In this document: one piece after another, positions 35,427-50,000 of the stretch
Layout: the number at the start of each line of letters is the position of its first letter
Position numbering within the stretch: the stretch's first letter is position 1
NCBI GenBank assembly: GCA_914767715.1
Contig: OU612066.1
Span: forward strand, 26,696,283 to 26,760,282
Source: Membranipora membranacea
Taxonomy: Eukaryota; Bryozoa; Gymnolaemata; Cheilostomatida; Membraniporidae
DNA: 64,000 nucleotides
Reading direction: 5' to 3'
The notes under the pieces: model-generated
What the model was told of the DNA's origin: nothing
Database searches by the model: none
Seen by the model: only the letters and a program-made list of their open reading frames with translations
Program-made: the position numbers and the translations under genes

Positions 35427-36840
35427 ATACTAAAAGGTACTAGGAAAATAAAAACGACTGTTCACTCTTGAAGAGCTTAATTACAAATGACATAGAACAC
35501 AATTTACAACAGACCGATGGAGTGAAAGTGAAAGCACTACATGTGCGCAGGGATGCGCTTTCACTTTACCTTTAAATCTGTACTTGACCTATATTTTGAA
35601 TTCTATGTCATTCAGCATGCACCCAGTTGGTTGGAAGGGGAATTCCCAATGCAGTTTCCCACACACGAATATTTCCACAGGCAAGTTGCCTGTTGCAAGT
35701 AAAAACTGCACTCATTTGAGCACTTAGACCTTTCCATGCAGCTTACACATCTGCAACTCATTCAGCTAGAAGGACAGGGAGAAGTCTAGTCTTAAAGGTG
35801 AGATACATGGTTTGTTTATTAGTTTGGAAAAGCAGTACTCTTTGGTTGCATTTTGAAAGAAGAATTTCAATTTCATGTTATAATAATAAAATGGTAATCA
35901 TTTGATTTCAAAACATGATAAGAATAAATTAATGTAGGGCTATGGCATAAATGAATCAAGGAGTTACTGCTGTCACTTATTGGATGACTGAATAATATTA
36001 CTTATGTACTGTCAGTTTTTTAGTCATTAATATCATAACATAGTAGTGATTGCCCTACAAAAAGATCACAATGAGAGTGACAACTGAAAGTGATAGTGAT
36101 AGGAGAGACCAGTGAGTGTGACTTTCCAGTGCAGTAGACTGGATACAGTTTTTTGTGTTTAATGATTATGTTGTTTCCCAGCCGGCACAACTGTATCTAA
36201 ACTATGTTGGAAAGATGTTTACCTTAGAGGCTGAACTACGTCTGCCTAATGTGGCAATCTGTCACGCTATTATATGTTGGAATGGTGCATTTTAATAGAC
36301 ATTGTTACGATATATAAACTGCCTCTGCTACACATCTAACTAGAGGCTTGTATATATAGTAACTATGCGTTTTCTTGACAGCAAATTTATACACAATATA
36401 TCAGACCTCAGTATATATTTCATTTTAATTATGATTTATTAGATTTAATATCAATTAGCATTTAGGAAGGTGTATTACTCATAGTGATTCAGTCCGCTGT
36501 GGATGTTGAGTAGTAGGCCCATTAGACCATTGGACTTCCACTAGTCACTAAGTCATTGAGTGTTTCGCAGGGTCACTCTTGAAAATTCATTTGAATACAA
36601 TCTGGTTCAACTTTATTCGCAAAGAACATTAAGTGGTGCTTAATGCAGGTAATTTATACCCTGGCTATATATTAACCTATTTCAAAATACTGATATGTAT
36701 TAATGTTTCAAAGTTATTGAATAATGGTTTATTTAAATAATTATATTGCATTGTTGTGTTGTCACAAGGGCTTACCAAGCGTTAGCAGCTTACCAGGGGA
36801 GATAAATGCAAGTAATGTATACAAATTCAACAGCTACGCA
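35427..36840. other. non-coding region
   Basis: No supported exon. A small inverted repeat built on gtgaaagtgaaag / gctttcactttacc occurs near 35523-35573. Otherwise AT-rich sequence without recognised elements. Confidence 0.45.
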
Positions 36841-37357
36841 GTCATAAACGCATTGTTCCCACGCAGTTTAGAGACTAGATTTGATTTTAAGAAAATGGTA
36901 TACAACAGTGCAAAATAGAATTTCACACAATTTGGAGCCACACAGAGTGTTAGCAAACAAATCGCGAAGCATTTTTTTCCCATATGATGCCAGTATTCTT
37001 GCAAATTACTCTCTAGTAAAGTAGCTGTAGTTACTGCGCAGTTACCATACTGGAAAAAACTGTGTTGCTTTGTATGCACCATTTATGCCTCTACGTGGTC
37101 ATAAACGCATCATTCCCATGCGGTCTAGAGACTAGATTTGATTTTAAGAAAATGGAATAAAACAGTGCAAAATAGAATTGCACAGTGCACACAATTTGGA
37201 GCCACACAGAGTGTTAGCAAACAAATTGCAAAGCATTTTATCACATATGATGCCAGTATTCTTGCAAATTACTCTCTAGTAAAGTAGCTGTAGTTACTGC
37301 GCAGTTACCATATTGGAAAAAACTGTGTTGCTTTGTATGCACCATTTATGCATCTAC
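36841..37357. repeat. tandem duplication, 257-bp unit, two copies
   Basis: gtcataaacgcat at 36841 recurs at 37098 and the copies align through aaaactgtgttgctttgtat and caccatttatgc with few differences. The array ends about 500 bp upstream of the RNF213-like start codon. Confidence 0.9.
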
Positions 37358-37866
37358 AAGACATTGAATGTTAAACGTGTACCATGCAACACAGAAACAA
37401 TCCAATTGCGACATTGGAAACATGTTGCCGCATACAATGTGCCCGCTGGGTTAATTGTTAGTTTGTCAAAGAATATGAGAAACACTAGTACAAATCAACT
37501 GTGACTGCTGCGGTCCCTTGTGTATGGTTTACTTATACCCAGTGAGCCACCAATGAACTAAACCTTTAGTTCATTGGAGGTTTAGTTCATCGGAGCCACC
37601 ATATTGTAGATAGTTGGCTCCGCAATACTGACCCCAGTTACAATGGAGTTTACCCATCTCTTTGCGCATCCCAGTGAGCTTCTGGTAGAATGCAAGATTA
37701 TATTCTGTCAATTCATGACGTTGTACTAGTACCACCCACCAACATGGTGGATGATTGTAAATACAGGATCCTCAACTGTTAACTGAAAACTCCCATGCTT
37801 CATACTGCATCTAACTTGATCATGCAATGTATCATGATTTTATGTCACAGAGACTGAAACAACACA

Positions 37867-38074
37867 ATGGCAGATGGGGATGGCGAATTTGAGTGTCCAA
37901 ACCCTGAGTGTGGGGAGGAAAACGAGATGGAAGAAGACGGGTCTTTTCCGCGATACTGCTGCTGGTGTGCTCTGGAACTGTCGTGTCCCCGATGCAAACC
38001 GTCCAAACTGAGAAAGAAAGGAAGAAAAGGACTTGCTAACTTTTGCAGCAAATGCAAATATGTCTTTGATAAAG
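37867..38074 (+). CDS. RNF213: RNF213-like exon 1: two N-terminal zinc ribbons
   Basis: Encodes 69 residues plus one base. Four Cys pairs are visible: CPNPEC, CCWC, CPRC and CSKC, separated by an acidic stretch and a basic SKLRKKGRKG stretch. The spacing suggests two zinc ribbons in series. Human RNF213 also begins with a short CxxC...CxxC ribbon, so the position is conserved. The donor GTAGGT leaves the codon split G|AT. Confidence 0.9.
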
Positions 38075-41000
38075 GTAGGTGCAAAAACCACCTTTTAATA
38101 TTACGAGTACTGTTTGCTTGAGTTGAACAGGAAGTAAGACCTTGTCATAGTTTGAAAGACAAGGAAAACTTTGCTACTCGCATGTCACAATTTCAAATCT
38201 CAAACCCTACCACTGGGTGAATTACATGTGCTAACTTTGTCATTTACTTGATAGGAAAAAATACTATCAAATAATTTAAGCGAACTACGAAATGTGGATT
38301 TCGCCAAGCCCAGTACTCCTTGTATCTCAATTTGACACTCAGTCGTAGACGTAGAGATAAAGATACTTCAGACTTGAAGCGAATTTTGAAGTCTTTATAA
38401 ATAGTATGAAGGCTACCCAGCCGGCAAGGTTTAGCCAGCAACCTTCTGTAGAGGTTGCCTATGGGCAGCTTTATTGTTGGCCAATATCCTCTGACATCAC
38501 CTGTATTTGATAGGTATGCCAGAGGGAGCCAGATATCCCCATTTCCCAGCAACAGATATAATTGGTTGTAGATGCTTCTGCTTTTATACTCTATTTTCTT
38601 GCCATTGGCGGTTGCAGAAATAACCTTTTTGGACTGACAACACATAACCAACACTCAAATATTAATGTATTTACCATCTATTAGTATGGCTCCGGCATGA
38701 GAACTGTTTACTCCCCATTGTTTTCGACAAAGCTCTCAACCACTCAGGTTTAGCCCGAGTTACTCAGATTTTTGGACTCAACTCAGGCTACTCAGAGGAT
38801 TTTAGAATGTAAGCTAAAAACTCAGATTTTGCTCATTGGCAGAGATGAATAATATATAAACAATGCTAAATGTTGCCTTACAATAATTTATGCCATATTA
38901 TTAATGAGTGATCAGGTATTAGATTCTAGTTGTGGTAAGCTATGTAAATAATACTGCACTGCCAAACTTATAATACCAAAGATTATAAATACTCTCACTG
39001 CACCGCCTATTCAAGTCATTTATGTGAAATTGATATGGCTAAATTCCAATTTGCATTTGAGAATGCTTTTAAAATTTAGCTTGTAACGAACTTGACATGA
39101 TTGAATGAATCTAGTCTCTAATTTGAATACACTAATAATAATAAATTTCATTTATGAAACGCTTAATAAAATTGTTTAAAAACAATGATTTCTAAGCGTT
39201 ATAGAATATCGACACATTACACCCAGACCCCCACTGAGATGAATAATAAAGATAACATCAAACTTTTGCATGTGAATAATGTGCTGTATTTTTTGTGGGT
39301 ATTTTATTTCATTTTTGATAAGCTATGCTCTTATTGAACTGCCAATCCCAGTGATTTGCGAAATAGATTATTATGTCTAAATAGAAGTTTAGACATGTTA
39401 AAAAAGTGATTTTGCAGGTGAACCAGATAAATCCAGGCAATGATTTCAATAGCATCACATCACATTAATTATGCCTTTCTACCCTGGCGCCTCGATTCGT
39501 CAGCCTTTAAATCAATATTTCTACAAACATCATCATCACTATCATCATGGGGATACATTTTAGCCTGTGGCGACGGCCATGGTTAATCCATATGAATTGG
39601 TTCATCTGGATCAAATCTAAAGTTTTTTACGATTTTATGTATACAAGAAATGCTCTAGGTTTTCATTGATTTATTTGCTATCACAAACATGAAATGTTGC
39701 GAGAAAAGGATGCATATACTTTGTCAATAAAGGAGCTTGTTGCTAGAGTATGGAACTTGCATTTGACCACTCTAGAAAATTGTGTATGATGTGATGCTCA
39801 TCAGCAAAACAGCACAACAATACCGAGGTCGCCTACGCCAAGCCTCAAAGTTCCGAATCCTCCCAGGTTGAGAGCCCTGGGTTTCGATGGTACAAATTTA
39901 CTTCACTACCAATCCTAGAGGTCTAGGCTGAGTGTAAAAATGGTTGTCACGGTTAGGTCGATGTAATTTGCAGACCAATGTAGCATTTGTCTCCCATAGC
40001 GAAGTGCCTTTTTTGAGAATGCTTTACATCCAGACACCAAGTAATCAAATAAGACATGAGCATCCTCATTTAATTCCTGTGAACCAGTATCACATCCAAG
40101 AAATTTGAAATAGGCAAATACGACGTGGCCATTGATTGAATCAATTGCTTCTGACACCACTTAATACGCAACACAACAAGTGGTGGTCAGGAAATGATAC
40201 ATTTGTTAAATTATGAATTAATTATTCTTGCTAGGTATCTAAATACCAAATGCTAAATGCTCTTAGCAAGGCAGAAGCACTCTACAGACCCCACTCAGCT
40301 AGTACCGCTTACTCCCTCCCCCCACAGGCCTTTTGGGTAATTTTAGAAAATTAATAAATGTAACAAATAAATTAACTATATAATCTTAATATAGAAATTC
40401 GATAGAGACAGTTAATAATATCCCTGATATATCCTTCCCTGAGAAGGATATAAAACCTCTATTTAACTTCTTGAAGAGGTTGCTAAAAATCCCTTTTTGG
40501 CAACCTCTTCCACCGGTCCATATGGCACACTATTGGCAACAGTGTTCAGCCTCTTTCGGTAACCTCTTTACAACTCAGTTTAGACAACTATTTGCCCGCT
40601 GGGTATATATGTGAGTAGCTAATATTTTGATGATGAGAATTTGAATTCAAATTTCATGAATTGTAGATAATTCTCCTGTATCTTTACCTCCTGGATCATT
40701 GAGAGGACCTCCGCCTGTAAACACAACTCCCAAGGCGCAGACTCAGTCACTACCAATTCTGATGACAACCTCTGTCACATCATCATCACCCGAGTCTAAC
40801 TCACAACCAAATTCTCTCCAGTTTCAACTCTCACCACAGATGTCATCATCTGAGAGTGAGTCTCAGGTGGCAGTAGGTACTGCTAGTCAACCTGCCACCC
40901 CTAATATACCTAGTACAGGCAGCCAGCCCCATACACCTCATCTGCTTCACTCACAAAGTGAAACACATGTAGCTCAATCTGACCAAACCCCACATGTATC

Positions 41001-44000
41001 AAATATACCAAGTCCCCGAAGTGACTCACATTTACTACATATGACACCGTTGACTGTTCAGATGCCCTCACCTAGAAATAGACAAGATGATTTACCAAGT
41101 GATGGTATGGATCCTCCATTACAGCCAACACAATCAGGACATGGTGACTTTGTGGCTGTTGATTTGAGCGGAGATGATGTGGATCTCTCTTCCTATGTCA
41201 AGTGAGCTTACAGAAGCCTTGTGTTTGGTTATTAGAAAGTATTAAATTTTTTCAATTGTTTCAGCTTGAGATTCTCGACTTACCAAGCCATGCTTGTAGA
41301 CTATTCACATATCAAGTTTGTGGATTCAATAAATAGCACAATTTGCTAACAAGACTTTGACACACAATTCCATACTTGCTCACTTGCAAGAGGCCAGCTA
41401 TATCTAGGCAATGACTGCTGGCATGGTTTAGATCAGAAATTATCTTAATATTTTAGTGTTGAGAGACAAGGTGAAATCATGGATACAGCACAAGAGGGGA
41501 TAGATGATGATAGTGATGAGGATAATTTCCAAGGTATAAACATACATAATATATTTAAAAAGAACTACCAAATAATAAAACGGTGTATATGTAACTGAAA
41601 GAATATTGTGGCTACCCCCATGATTTTAGGCAAACTCTGTATCTTCCAATGATTGCTACAATTAACTCCCCCTCCAAACCTTGACTATTTTCTGCCAGTT
41701 GTGACCTTATTTGATTGTTATTGTTAAATTTATAAATTTCGTCCATTTTGAAGATGCTGAGACAGGAGTGTCGAAGCCTATATTGGTAGATGGCGTACCC
41801 AGCAGTGAACCGGCAACAATGGATAGAACACATCCGGTCGATGATCTGTCTACTATGTCAGAAAGTCAGCCTAGTATTGGTAGCAGTCGTGCAGACTCTG
41901 GTGTGCATAGTGATCACATATTGTCAGCTGTGGCTATTGATCCTCTACTGTCAGCAGTGCATAATAACCATCTGTTGGGGGCACCTAATCCAGGAGAAGA
42001 TGATTCAATGTCTCTACATTTGTCCAGAGTACCTGATCTTACATCGCGTCATGAAAGCAGCTATACTACCAGTCTGCCTGCTGCTTCGATTCACTCTGCT
42101 GCTGCTGGTGAGGCACATGATGGAATGGAGAGTATGCAAACTGGCGACGGGCCAAGCATAGGAGGGTAAGAGTTACATGTGCCGCTCATTTATCTGATAT
42201 CTGTCATTAGAACAGCCCTAGCTGTCTAAGTCCTTGTCACTCTATTGATCAGTTATCCTTGCAGATGGTTTCCTAATTACTAGCAGGGTGTCATTTCGGT
42301 AGCACTCACTACAGTTCAATCAGAATCCAAAGGTAGGGATTTAGGAATTAGGATAAAGAGGCAGTCCTGGCAATGCCCTTGTCTTGCTATAGGTTTAGAG
42401 TCATTATGTAATTGCCATAAACTCATGGCCAACCTAATGTAACAATGTAATGCTGATCTTTAGATGTCAACATTATGAATCTTCTATCATTCAATGATAG
42501 CCTTTTGATAGCCTTTTGATAGTAATGCTGATCTGAATCTACTATCAACTGTTCTGAATCTACTATCCTTCAATGATTGATAGAGTGCATGAATGCACCT
42601 TATCTTCATAGATAAAGAAAACAGCTAAGAGAATAATGATTAGATTGTTAGCACTTTACTGACCTATTTGCTAGGCCTATTGTATAAAGCTATGTTGGGG
42701 AATTTTATCATAGTCTTAGCCATCTATTGAGTATAATGCTTGTGGACGGTTTCCATCTAGAGACAATAAAATAAGGGGATTTCTACCTCGGGTTTTCCCA
42801 CTTTAAATGTTTCCCCACATGCTAACAGGCTTACCATGCATTGGAAAATTAGAACATTAGAACGCATAAAGTACCACTAATTGTTATATACCTGAAGAAC
42901 AAAGATAATTCCCATCTACAACAGATAAACTGTCAACATGATCCAAGGAGTAAGAGTCTCTAACTCTAACTCCTTGCATGATCAATATGCTAAACGGTCT
43001 ACAGTAATGATAGTGTGATGATTATGTAAGAAGAAAACTGATCATTATAACTATCACCTGTAATGGCAAAGCTTTTGAACAAGTTAAGTTCATCAAATAT
43101 AAATGTTAGTGAATTACTCCCTGAATATCCAAACCTCATGTAGCATTGAAGAGTGAATTTTTTTTATGAGCTACCAGCTAGCCTAGTTTAACCACGGAGT
43201 CGGATCCTACCATCCCTGTTTTTTCACAGTGAATAAAGTTTAACTCTGTTTCTAATTTACAGTATTTTGAAGGAATTTGATCCCAATGCAGCTACGAGAT
43301 CAGTGAAGCGTGGGCCTGGAGAGATGGATGCTTGTAAGTATTTCTTAGATTCCAAGTAGCTTAGCTTCGTTTCCGATAATTCAGTTTATGGCTGTGTGGT
43401 AAAGAATCTTTAATCCATATAAACATTGATTTGTTCGAAAAATACAACCATGCCGAAAACAGTTATGCAGGACTTAGCTTCATTTGATCACCAGTACACG
43501 CACTAAATAAAATAACCTGTAGCTCAGACACCTTGCACAAACACTCATCTATGTCAATTTTTTGATTCTAAGATAAATGTTGTTTATCCAGAAATTGCAT
43601 GCTCTGTAGACATAAAAAAAAACGATGAACTGAGTGTGGGTTAACTGTATAACGCGCACCTTTTTATGCCATATTAATTTATGCATATATTTAACATTTC
43701 AGCCTTGCTCACATATTTGTGAAGGTGTATATTGTACAATTGCGTCATAACCCAGTTTCTTTTTTAATAAAAGCTGAGTCAGCTGCTAAAACAAGAAGAA
43801 CTTCAGCCGATGATTCTCCTCCCGCTTCACCGAAACCACTAAGAGAAGATGGCGAGTTCCCAGATGCACATCCCCCTTATCCCTCCACCAAAGAAGCCAA
43901 AAACAAGACCAACAACAAATCTAACAGTCGTGTCAAAAAGATGGCACATGAATATGACAAAGGCAGTTCAGCTGGAAATCGGGGAGCTGCAGCAACTGAT

Positions 44001-47000
44001 GATATGTCCGAGAGTGTGCAAAATCAAGCAACTGGTGCTAACGATGGTCCCTCCACAGATAGTGCAGGGCCTGATCAACTAGTCGATGGACTAGTTAGGA
44101 TGGACTTGGATGCTGAACAGAGTAGAATGGCGTCTAACAACTTGGACAAGGATCCTGAGAATGCTGATGCTGAGGCTGATAGAGGGCAAATCAATATAGA
44201 ACCCAAACGTAGCTTTGGAAGAAGTATATCTGATGGCCATGCAGCGGAGATCAAACGTGACTTGGCACGCACCTGGCCTAAATCCGACATTCCCTCGATT
44301 CCCTCTGTTCCGTCAGGACCACCAACCCATATAATGGATAGCATTCAGTTCAATATACAAGGGCATCTGGGCACGGGAAGTACAAATAGTGTGGAAACAG
44401 AGCAATTCAGAGACATCAGGACAGATGAGTTCAGCATGGACATGGAAAACCCTAATCAAAATGTACCATTCATGTCAAAGCTGAGTGTTTGGCATAACTC
44501 CGCAAAGCTTCAAAGCTGGGAACCAACTGGAACTGGTATAGGCTCAAGAAGTAGAACTATGTCTGAAGGAACAGGAGCTGTAGATGCTGCACCACCGCCT
44601 CATATCAACTTAGAGAATCTCCGGGCCGAATTTAATGCAATGCATGAGGCCCTCAGAGAAGGAGAATTACTGACATCGGAAGGATTCACGACAGGTATGT
44701 TATATAAACTCATAGTGGTACGTTCTTTGACATCATTGCAAACCATAATTTGATGTGAACCATATGATCTTGATAGCACTTAGGAGAAGCAAAACGATCG
44801 TCAGTTTTGGTCTTTATTACCAATCACATATATCAGTTTGAGAATAAAAGGAATAAATGTTTATATTTACATTTTGCTATATTAATGCGCTGCAACCGTA
44901 TCCCATAGGCTTCAGCACAAATAAGTATTGTATTGCAGCAATGGTATATCGTATGTCAGTCATTTCAATTGGACCGAACCGCGAATTTATATGATTTTTA
45001 GGGCACACCGTTGTGCCGTCACCTGATGGTTCAAGTGGAACAGTCCCACCTGGTATGGCATCAGGAAGCCAACACGAGGAGAACAAGACAGGTAACTCTT
45101 CCAGTCGTTTGGTAGTCATAAACGTCAATGTCATTCTAATCTGAGAATGTTGGAGCATCCTCTCTTTAGTTCAAACCATTATCAGGATAGTTGAAATTAG
45201 GATAGTCAGGCTAATCACTAAATAATTATGCATCATAAGCCTATCTTTTAATTTGATATACCCATTGATTCTGACCTGCCAGCCTCAACCAGCCCTTGTT
45301 TCATTTCATCTTTGTAAAAGGGGGCCACAATTTCCTTGTGTGTGTGTGTGTGATTTTAGCCAGTAAGCGGGATTGTTTTTACTGTTACCTTCCCTGAGTT
45401 GGTGAAACATTGTGTCATACCTTTCTTCTTCTTCTTAGAATCACCTGTGGATGCACAGCTGTTGAATGTATTTCTCAGTCATAAGAAAGCCTTAGGTGAA
45501 ACCAGAAGTCAATTTTTGATGGCTAATTCAGAGAAGAAATCACCATTTACATCAAAGGAGGAAGTCACACTACGAAAAGCAAGCGGAGAGGCAGACAAAA
45601 GAGCAAAGTTATACAACGAATATCTGACTTCACTCGCGAAACCAGATGTCAAGGAATCAACGAAATTGCGAGGGAAGAAAGATACAGAGAATGCTCTCAA
45701 GAAGTTCCTGGATACCTGGCATTCTCAACACAAGCCTCTGTTCGAGAGAGCCCAAGTGCCATTGGTGAGATAATATCTAAAATGGAACAAAAATTCGAAA
45801 GCTTTATAGAACATGGTGTCTGTATTGCTGTTAAAGTAGTATATTATCTAAACTATCATATTGTTTCACACTTACATGTCATATCCATATATTATGATGA
45901 CCATCTTATTTCAATCTGACTTTTTCAGGGGCCAACAGTTAAGCCACAACTGCATAAAACTCATAACACTCCCCAAACTTCCCTTCCATCTTCATCGACA
46001 CAATCAAGTGCACCGGCTCATAACACAAGGTCAAGTTACAGGTAACCATACTATCATTTGCAATCATCAAAATATTTTCTTTTCTCAAGCAATTTTTCAG
46101 ATCTACAATCACAACTAGGACAAGAGCCAACCTAATTTAACTTAACAACCATTGTTAGTGGAAATAAGGGTGCATAGGTCATTGATCTCAGAATCACTTG
46201 CTTATCTGTGCGTGTGCGAACCGTTGAGGTATATGCAGCATAGCACCTGAATTAATTCACATAGACTGAATACCTAAATTAGTAAACAACAGAAACCCGG
46301 CATTTGGAAATATTTGGGGCTAAAAAGAACACTGGTTGTGCTAACTCGCAACCTTGAACTCATGGATTTGCCTTTTTGGATCTAAGGCAGCGCCACCATT
46401 GCTATACTACAGAGATTCGCTATGCCACAGGCAGAATGCTCACTTGCAGCCATTGTTAAGCCATGGACCATTGTGTCTGTGCACCGCCACTGCAGAAATC
46501 AGACAGGTGTAAAATCACAAATCGCAAGGATGTGTTGATACAGTGTTGCTTGAGTTGTATACAACTTTTCACATATTTTTTTTTGCACTTTTCACATGCA
46601 GAGCATTAGAAGTGAAAGTCACTCCCCTAGGGAGTCAGGAGTGGTCTGATAGTTTAGGGTGTGGACTTGTGATCTGTGAGGTCCAGGTTCATTTCCTGAC
46701 GCCGGCAGTCATTTCTGATTTGGTACTGGCACGTCATTCTTCCTAGCCATGCCCTTGCAGAACGGGACTAAAAATACCGGAGTTCCACTGTACTTCGATA
46801 TAAAGAGTAGCCAGAATTCCGGCGGGCAAGGGTATAGGGTGCGGCTTGAGTACCATTGGTTCTTGTACCTGTACTCTAGAGGGGTAACCCTCTCCGCAAT
46901 GACGACTTAGACTTAGACACTCCCAGCTCCTTCATCTTACTGAAATGGGCTGGATTTTTATCTCTTTCCGCTGTAGACATTGTAGCATGTTACAACATAT

Positions 47001-50000
47001 TCCATTACATTGTCTGTGTATTAGAAAAAAAAAACTTGCATGGTTTTCTTGTTGTAGAGGCAAATTCCGGCGACTCATATTCCGGGTCCTCCTGCCAAAC
47101 CATGTCGAGGACTATTACCACAGGAAATCTATAGACAGTTATGTTTCTCTGCGTAGCAATGTGTTCAGAGTTTGGCCAAAATTGAGTTTTAGCCATGTTC
47201 TTTACTTACGAAAAGGGTAATGAAGTTGATACCTCCGTATTATTCACATATTTTACATCTCATAGATATATAGAACTCTAGATCATCACTTAGATATATC
47301 TGGTATTAAAAAAATAGAAGGCAGCCATAAAAGTAATATATGTCTGTTAATATTACAGAATTTTGATTGCCTGTATATATCTACCACATTATTTTTTAAT
47401 TGGAACTCCCAGACACTTCATATTATGGATTATGATGAGGCTTTTGACAATCCACGGTCTTTTTATAGGCCTCCCTATATTAATTAACAACTATTATCTT
47501 TTTTTCCAGAAATGATGGGATATGGGCTGGTCAGCTTGATGTTCCAGCTCGTTTCAAATTTATCGAATACTTTTATGACATAAAACACTTCGGGTTTGAG
47601 ATATTCAAGGCAGGGTACCGCTTTGCTCAGCCGCGTGGTGAGTAGAAACCATACATAATGTCCTCACTCATTCCAGTCATCAACCACTTGTATCACAAAA
47701 TGCAATGTTTAGTTTTGCAAGCATCAGATATCCAGTATATTCAAATCAACACTGACAGTTCAGGATATGGATAAGAAAGGAGTACATACGCTGGTAACTT
47801 CAGAAATTGAGCTGTTGAATATGCAACATGATAATACAACTGAATTATTTATTGTGCACTAAAGCTAAAAAATGATAGTAATGGAGAGTAAGATAATTGA
47901 TGGTCTTTTTGTTCTTCTCTTCTAGTTTTTAGATTCAGGAAAATCTGTTTTTATCTTGTTACAGCGCATTTAGTGGTACATGTCTTAAACTGATGTTTTG
48001 GTTTCAAAGTTTGTGTAAATAACCTCCTTGCTCTATATATTGCAGCTAGTGATGATGTGACCTATGTGTATGATGGAACACTTGTTTATGACAAGACAAC
48101 TACCTCCAAGTCATTTTTTGGAAAGTTGAAAGGAGCCCTTGGGGTGAATACAGATGCTGATGCTAACTACCTGAAGTTGGATAAAGCTGGAGAACTTCAA
48201 AAGGGAATTCTGGCTATGTTGCCGGACTGGTCAAAGGATTTGATTGATGGGCAAACAGTATTTTATATGCTGGCCCGAATCTCTGATGTTTTCGACAGAC
48301 AGCAGATTCTTGCTCATAGTTTTATTTGGCCGAATTCTAAAGGAAATGGAGCTGCCCTAGTCAACGAGGTATTACATACTATAACAAACAAATTCCTAAA
48401 CAAACTCGGTTTTGTGACTTCCATTTGATGGGTATATATTTCTCACCACTGATGCACATGCATGAATATCTTCCAATACTTGATAGACAAAGATGTTAGT
48501 TTCAAACTATCACACTGTTTTATCGAACCGAAAATTGTTTCTTGGCACTGGTTGGAAGTTAACTGTTTGTGATTATCTGTAGGTCTTCACTCACGACCTC
48601 ATACAATCCGCTGAAACACTCATCAATCACCTCATAAACATTGAGGACTTGGTGTGTTTGGTCCTTCCCCTTCCCCCCCCCCCCCTGCATTCCTTCCTAC
48701 TAATGCCTAATGGATAGCTTGTTAGTTATGTTTTACATATGATATTGGTCGATAACTATCATAAGTCAGCCTTGTCACGCGGCTACCTTTTGGTTTGGGG
48801 AGTAGTGACAAGGCCAATCATAACTAGTGATAGTTAATTTATAATTGAGGCCTAATAGATTGCTAGGTTCAAACTAGCTCTGACAAATTGACAAATTAAG
48901 TTTTTATTCCACAGGTTTTGAGGTTCAATATTCATGACTTATTGTAGGTACTGTGTAACTACCTCATACAATGTGCCGATACTCTCTACAGCCACCTGGA
49001 GGACATAGAGGACCCTATGTATTTACTAGCTTCTCTAATCGGGATAATGCAGGCCACTTGGTATTATCGATTATGGTTTGACCGTGCCCAGAGATTGATG
49101 AAAATATTTCGGGCCTCCTGTCAGAGAGCTTCGGACCTGATGGCTGGTGTCACTTTGGAGATTTTTCAACCAAACTTCTTCCAAAAAATTGGCGGTGATC
49201 AGAGATATAGAGAGTAAGCTAAGTAACTTTAGGGCGTTTAAAGTGCTGGGTCATCTAACTAAATCAAAATGATTGTGTGATTGACACAATTGGTTATCAA
49301 TTATGAACCACATTTGTCTGTTATTGAATACCAAGACGATCAGAATAGGATAACCAATAGGATCAGCATCCGCTTGAAAAGTTGCTTCTGAAGGCCATCA
49401 ATCAAATTTTGGAAAGGATCATGCGCTGCAGAAAACAGCCGGAAAAATTGTTTATTGATCCCATATGTACTGTTCCACTATATTCACAAATTCCAGTATT
49501 TAATCTTCAGTATGCTACTAGCAACTCTTGGAGATATTGCTCAATTCAACGAGATGATGGCCTCAGACCTATGGATCAGGCTGATACCTCTGATGCACTG
49601 CTTGACTCCAGGACGGTACAGTGGCTGGCACAGAAAAAATCATCATGAAGACAGCTGGTGGGGCTTGGAGGGTATAATATTACAACCTCTTGCCGAACTG
49701 AAGAAGAACCCACAGCTTGCTTCCCCGTATGTTGACAACGACACAAATCACATAGCGACACTTGTGATCGAAACTGCGACATTAATGGTTGATTGCAACA
49801 ACTGTGAAAATTGCAACTTTTGTGGTCACGCCATAACATACTCTGGCGAAATTCAGCTTTTAAGATTGATACGCTGTCAGAATTAAAGGTGCAGACTCTG
49901 AGAGATTTACACGTGATAAATGCATCGGTAACATCAGGTCTCTTGCAGTTTGATATTGTGTATGTATGATGTAGCTTTATTGTGTCAATGTTGATAAATA

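Noticed and set aside
43849-44344. Overlapping open frames on both strands in other frames
   Set aside because: Shadows of the long RNF213-like exon 6 (43774-44694), which alone has correct splice borders and phase.
49455-49886. A longer continuous coding exon through 49886
   Set aside because: Similarity to RNF213 stops near 49726, where a GTATGT donor restores phase with the next exon at 50135.
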